A program made the position numbers and the translations under genes. The notes beneath the pieces are model-generated. The model was not told where the DNA came from, did no database searches, and saw only the letters and a program-made list of their open reading frames with translations. Positions 61,003-64,000 of a stretch of 64,000 bases of DNA are shown here, piece by piece (the first letter of the stretch is position 1; the number at the start of each line of letters is the position of its first letter). Source of the DNA: DASUBV01 sp963822485 (lineage in GTDB: Bacteria; Actinomycetota; Actinomycetes; Streptosporangiales; Streptosporangiaceae); the NCBI GenBank assembly GCA_963822485.1, contig CAWGHW010000037.1, positions 992,001-1,056,000 of the forward strand. Direction: 5' to 3'.

Positions 61003-61026
61003 AATTGCCAGATGCGGAGGATCGCC

Positions 61027-61245
61027 TTGTCCAGCACGCCGACCGTCTACGCGGTTCACGGCATGACCTGCGCCCACTGCGAGCGGGCCGTCACTGAGGA
61101 GGTCGCCGCGGTGGCCGGCGTCAGCGCCGTCCGCGCGGACGCCGCCGCGGGCACGGTGACCGTGACGGCGGCCGGGAAGATCGACGAGGCCGCACTCGGC
61201 GCGGCCGTGGCCGAGGCGGGCTACGTGCTCGCCGGGCGCGCGTGA
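61027..61245 (+). CDS. copZ: Copper chaperone (heavy-metal-associated domain)
   Basis: A 72-residue ferredoxin-like HMA domain with the Cu(I) motif GMTCAHCERAV and the family sequence VAAVAGVSAVRADAAAGTVT. TTG 61027 is the start because GCGGAGG lies just upstream with good spacing; ATG 61012 has none. It transfers Cu(I) to the CopA ATPase encoded 41 bp downstream. Copper boxes at 60955 and 60985 control the operon. The start codon is weak, perhaps reducing expression relative to the ATPase. Confidence 0.9.
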   Translation: MSSTPTVYAVHGMTCAHCERAVTEEVAAVAGVSAVRADAAAGTVTVTAAGKIDEAALGAAVAEAGYVLAGRA

Positions 61246-61286
61246 GCCAGCCCGGTCACGGGACCAGCCACCGGACGGGAGGCGAG

Positions 61287-63566
61287 ATGAGCGTAACGAC
61301 CGCGGGCCGCGCCGAGATCGAGCTGTCCATCAGCGGGATGACCTGTGCCTCCTGCGCCGCGCGGATCGAGAAGAAGCTGAACCGGATGGACGGCGTGGCG
61401 GCCACGGTCAACTTCGCCACCGAGAAGGCCAGGGTCGCGGTCGGGCCCGGCGTCGGCGTGGCCGACCTGATCGCCACGGTCGAGCGCACCGGGTACACCG
61501 CGCGGGTGCCCGAGCCGCCACGGCCGCGGGCCGGCGCTGCGGGTGAAGCCGGGGAGCCGGACGGGCTGCGGCGCCGCCTGCTGATCACCGCCGCCCTCAG
61601 CGTCCCGGTGATCATCGTGAGCATGGTGCCCGCGCTCCAGTTCCGTGACTGGGCGTGGCTGGCCTTCGCGCTGACCATCCCGGTGGTGGCCTACGGCGGC
61701 TGGCCGTTCCACCGGGCCGCGTGGGCCGGCCTGCGGCACGGCGCGGCGACCATGGACACCCTGGTCTCGCTGGGCACGCTGGCCGCGTTCGGCTGGTCGG
61801 CCTGGGCGCTGCCGCTCGGCCGCACCATGTACCTGGAGACCGCGGCCGGGGTGACCACCTTCATCCTGCTCGGCCGCTATCTCGAGGCGCGGGCCAGGCG
61901 GCGGGCCGGGTCGGCGCTGCGGGCGCTGCTGGAGCTGGGCGCCAGGGACGTGACCGTGCTGCGCGACGGGCGCGAGGAGCGGGTCCCGGTGGCCCAGCTC
62001 ACCGTCGGCGACCGGTTCGTGGTCCGGCCCGGCGAGAAGATCGCCACCGACGGCACCGTGGTGGAGGGCAGCTCGGCGGTGGACGCCGCGCATGCTGACC
62101 GGCGAGTCGGTGCCGGTCGAGGTCGGCCCGGGCGACCGGGTCACCGGCGCCACGGTGAACGCCGGCGGCCGGCTGGTGGTCGAGGCGACCAGCGTCGGCG
62201 CGGACACCCAGCTGGCCCGGATGGCCCGCCTGGTCGAGCAGGCCCAGCACGGCAAGGCCGCCGCCCAGCGGCTGGCCGACCGGATCTCCGCGGTGTTCGT
62301 GCCCGTGGTGATCGGCATCGCCCTGCTCACCCTGGGCGGCTGGCTGGCCATCGGCGGCAGCCCGGCCGCGGCGTTCACCGCCGCGGTCGCGGTGCTGATC
62401 ATCGCCTGCCCGTGCGCCCTGGGCCTGGCCACGCCCACCGCGCTGATGGTCGGCACCGGGCGCGGCGCCCAGCTGGGCATCCTGATCAGGGGCCCGGAGG
62501 TGCTGGAGTCGACCCGCGCCGATCGACACCGTGGTGCTGGACAAGACCGGCACCGTCACCACCGGCGCCATGAGCCTGGTCGCCGTGCACGTCGCGGCCG
62601 GCGTCGACCGCGGCCTGGCACTGCGGCTGGCCGGCGCGGTGGAGCACGCCTCCGAGCACCCCATCGCCCGGGCCATCGCCGCCGCGGCGCTGCGCGAGGC
62701 CGGGACGCTGCCCGCCGTGGACCAGTTCCAGAGCCTGCCCGGCCGCGGGGTCCAGGGCGTGGCCGAGGGTCACCTCGTCGTCGCCGGGCGGCCCGACCTG
62801 CTGGCCGACTGGGCCCAGCCGCTGCCCGCCGAGCTGGACGCGGCCCGGCAGCGGGCCGAGCGGGCCGGCCGCACCGCGATCGCGGTCGGCTGGGATGGCC
62901 AGGCCCGTGCCGTGCTGGAGGTCGCGGACACCGTCCGGCCGACCAGCGCCCGAGGCGGTCGCCGAGCTGCCGGGCCCTGGGGCTGACCCCGGTCCTGCTG
63001 ACCGGCGACAACCAGGCCGTCGCGCGGTCGGTCGCGGCCGAGGTCGGCATCGACGACGGTGATCGCGGAGGTGCTGCCCGAGGACAAGGCCGCCGTGGTG
63101 GCCGCGGCTGCAGGCCCGGGGCCAGGTCGTGGCCATGGTCGGCGACGGCGTCAACGACGCGCCCGCCCTGGCCCAGGCCGACCTGGGCCTGGCCATGGGC
63201 ACCGGCACCGACGCCGCCATCGAGGCCGCCGACCTGACCCTGGTCCGCGGCGACCTGCGGGTGGCCGCCGACGCCATCCGGCTGTCCCGGCGCACCCTGG
63301 CCACCATCAAGGGCAACCTGGGCTGGGCCTTCGGCTACAACCTCGCCGCGCTGCCGCTGGCGGCGCTCGGCCTGCTCAACCCGATGATCGCCGGAGCGGC
63401 GATGGCCTTCTCCTCGGTCTTCGTGGTCAGCAACAGCCTGCGGCTGCGCGGCTTCCAGCCCGCTGCCCCGCATGATGACGGGCGCCCGCGTGCGACTCGG
63501 GATCGGCGTGCACCAGGGCGGCGGTCAGCCGCGGCAGCGCGTGCAGGAGCGCGTGCTCCGCGCTGA
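61287..63566 (+). pseudogene. copA: Copper-exporting P1B-type ATPase, frame broken six times
   Basis: ATG 61287, after GGGAGGCG, begins an HMA domain (SGMTCASCAARIEKKL), followed by the P-type ATPase core. The TGES actuator motif, CPC transport motif (ACPCALGLATP), phosphorylation site DKTGTVTTG, EHP of the nucleotide domain, TGDN and GDGVNDAP are all present, but in different frames. The frame changes by one extra base at about 62089, 62522, 62950, 62970, 63058 and 63107. The protein is conserved between breaks, so base-calling error is far more likely than decay. The end is uncertain: the last frame runs to 63566, but the protein probably ends near 63475. Function: Cu(I) export. Confidence 0.85.
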
Positions 63567-64000
63567 CCGCCACCTGGTGCGCCTCGACGAGCGTGGCGCC
63601 GGCGTCCACGATGACCTCGCACTCGGCCCGGAGCTGGTGGCCGATCCAGCGCAGCCGGACCTGGCCGGTGCCGAGCACGCCGGGGGTCTCGCGCAGCGCC
63701 AGCTCGGCCCGGTCGACCAGGGCCGGGTCCACGGCGTCCATCAGCCGCCGCCAGATCTCCCGCGCCGCCTGGCGCAGCACGGCCAGGATGGCCACGGTGA
63801 TCAGCAGGCCCACGACCGGGTCGGCCCAGTCCCAGCCCAGCGCCACGCCGCCGACGCCGAGCAGCACGGCCAGCGAGGTGAACCCGTCGGCGCGGGCGTG
63901 CAGGCCGTCGGCGACCAGCGCCGCCGAGCCGATCCGCCGGCCCATCCCGGTCCGGTACCGGGCCACGATCTCGTTGCCCGCGAACCCGATCAGCGCCGCG
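63427..64000 (-). CDS. Cation diffusion facilitator family transporter (5' end outside window)
   Basis: The visible 190 residues are the C-terminal two-thirds of a CDF transporter: ALIGFAGNEIVARYRTGMGR, the metal-binding helix ALVADGLHARADGFTSLAVL with its His and Asp, membrane helices (VGGVALGWDWADPVVGLLIT, VAILAVLRQAAREIW) and the C-terminal cytoplasmic domain. The frame continues off the right edge. CDF proteins export Zn, Fe, Mn or Co. It is convergent with copA and its last bases overlap that gene, though the ATPase end is uncertain. Confidence 0.9.
   Translation of the reverse strand, partial: AALIGFAGNEIVARYRTGMGRRIGSAALVADGLHARADGFTSLAVLLGVGGVALGWDWADPVVGLLITVAILAVLRQAAREIWRRLMDAVDPALVDRAELALRETPGVLGTGQVRLRWIGHQLRAECEVIVDAGATLVEAHQVAVSAEHALLHALPRLTAALVHADPESHAGARHHAGQRAGSRAAAGCC

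Noticed and set aside
61012..61026. ATG 61012 as copZ start
   Set aside because: No ribosome site precedes it, while TTG 61027 has GCGGAGG at the right distance and matches the family N-terminus.

Overview
The window is 64 kb of very GC-rich DNA (third codon positions almost always G or C) with tightly packed genes and frequent ATGA/GTGA stop-start overlaps. Together with ECF42 sigma/DGPF, DUF222-HNH, DUF2332, SPFH and many TetR/LacI/AraC regulators, this points to a soil-type, probably mycelial actinomycete. I cannot name the genus. No rRNA, tRNA, insertion sequence, phage or CRISPR array was seen. This is a chromosomal accessory-metabolism and regulation region, not a single dedicated cluster.

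Layout. 1-9.9 kb: NmrA-like reductase with divergent HxlR; MmcQ/YjbR; DUF2855; TetR-SDR pair with three operator repeats; YciI/DGPF plus ECF42 sigma factor; SDR plus Gfo/Idh/MocA pair; a zinc-ribbon membrane protein; a zinc-finger/DUF3887 gene with a structured leader that can pair with its ribosome binding site. 9.9-15.9 kb: a four-gene oxidoreductase/sugar isomerase operon (two Gfo/Idh/MocA, two AP-endonuclease-like TIM barrels) with a divergent LacI regulator and a polysaccharide deacetylase. 15.9-21.2 kb: two-component system and divergent ABC-2 exporter, one permease carrying a large extracytoplasmic domain. 21.4-28.1 kb: frame-broken DUF222-HNH protein, a MarR-SDR fusion, FadR regulator, EEP phosphatase and an HTH regulator with an acidic repeat tail. 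28.2-33.3 kb: second ABC-2 exporter, hydrolase, and two tandem secreted GH113-like proteins. 33.5-46.2 kb: TetR with hydrolase and cupin, topoisomerase IB, PanE-like reductase, VOC protein, a predicted pseudokinase next to a membrane-anchored beta-propeller, TPR protein, histidine phosphatase, secreted S53-type protease and a DUF3558-like lipoprotein. 46.5-64 kb: NTF2-like protein, a secreted eight-repeat protein, DUF6918, RHH-SPFH pair, a Baeyer-Villiger monooxygenase-esterase operon, DUF2332, secreted DUF4185-like protein, SDR/aldehyde dehydrogenase/AraC, collagen-like secreted protein, TetR/DUF2218, and a copper module (CsoR-type boxes, CopZ, CopA, CDF transporter).

Two themes recur. Several starts sit 6-8 nt downstream of a TANNNT hexamer and have no Shine-Dalgarno sequence, which suggests leaderless transcripts. 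Several otherwise well-conserved genes are broken by single-base frame changes inside C/G-rich runs (zinc-ribbon protein, HNH, EEP, propeller, S53, DUF4185-like, and six times in copA). Because the protein motifs stay intact on both sides of each break, base-calling or assembly errors are more likely than gene decay, and coordinates of those genes should be read with that in mind.
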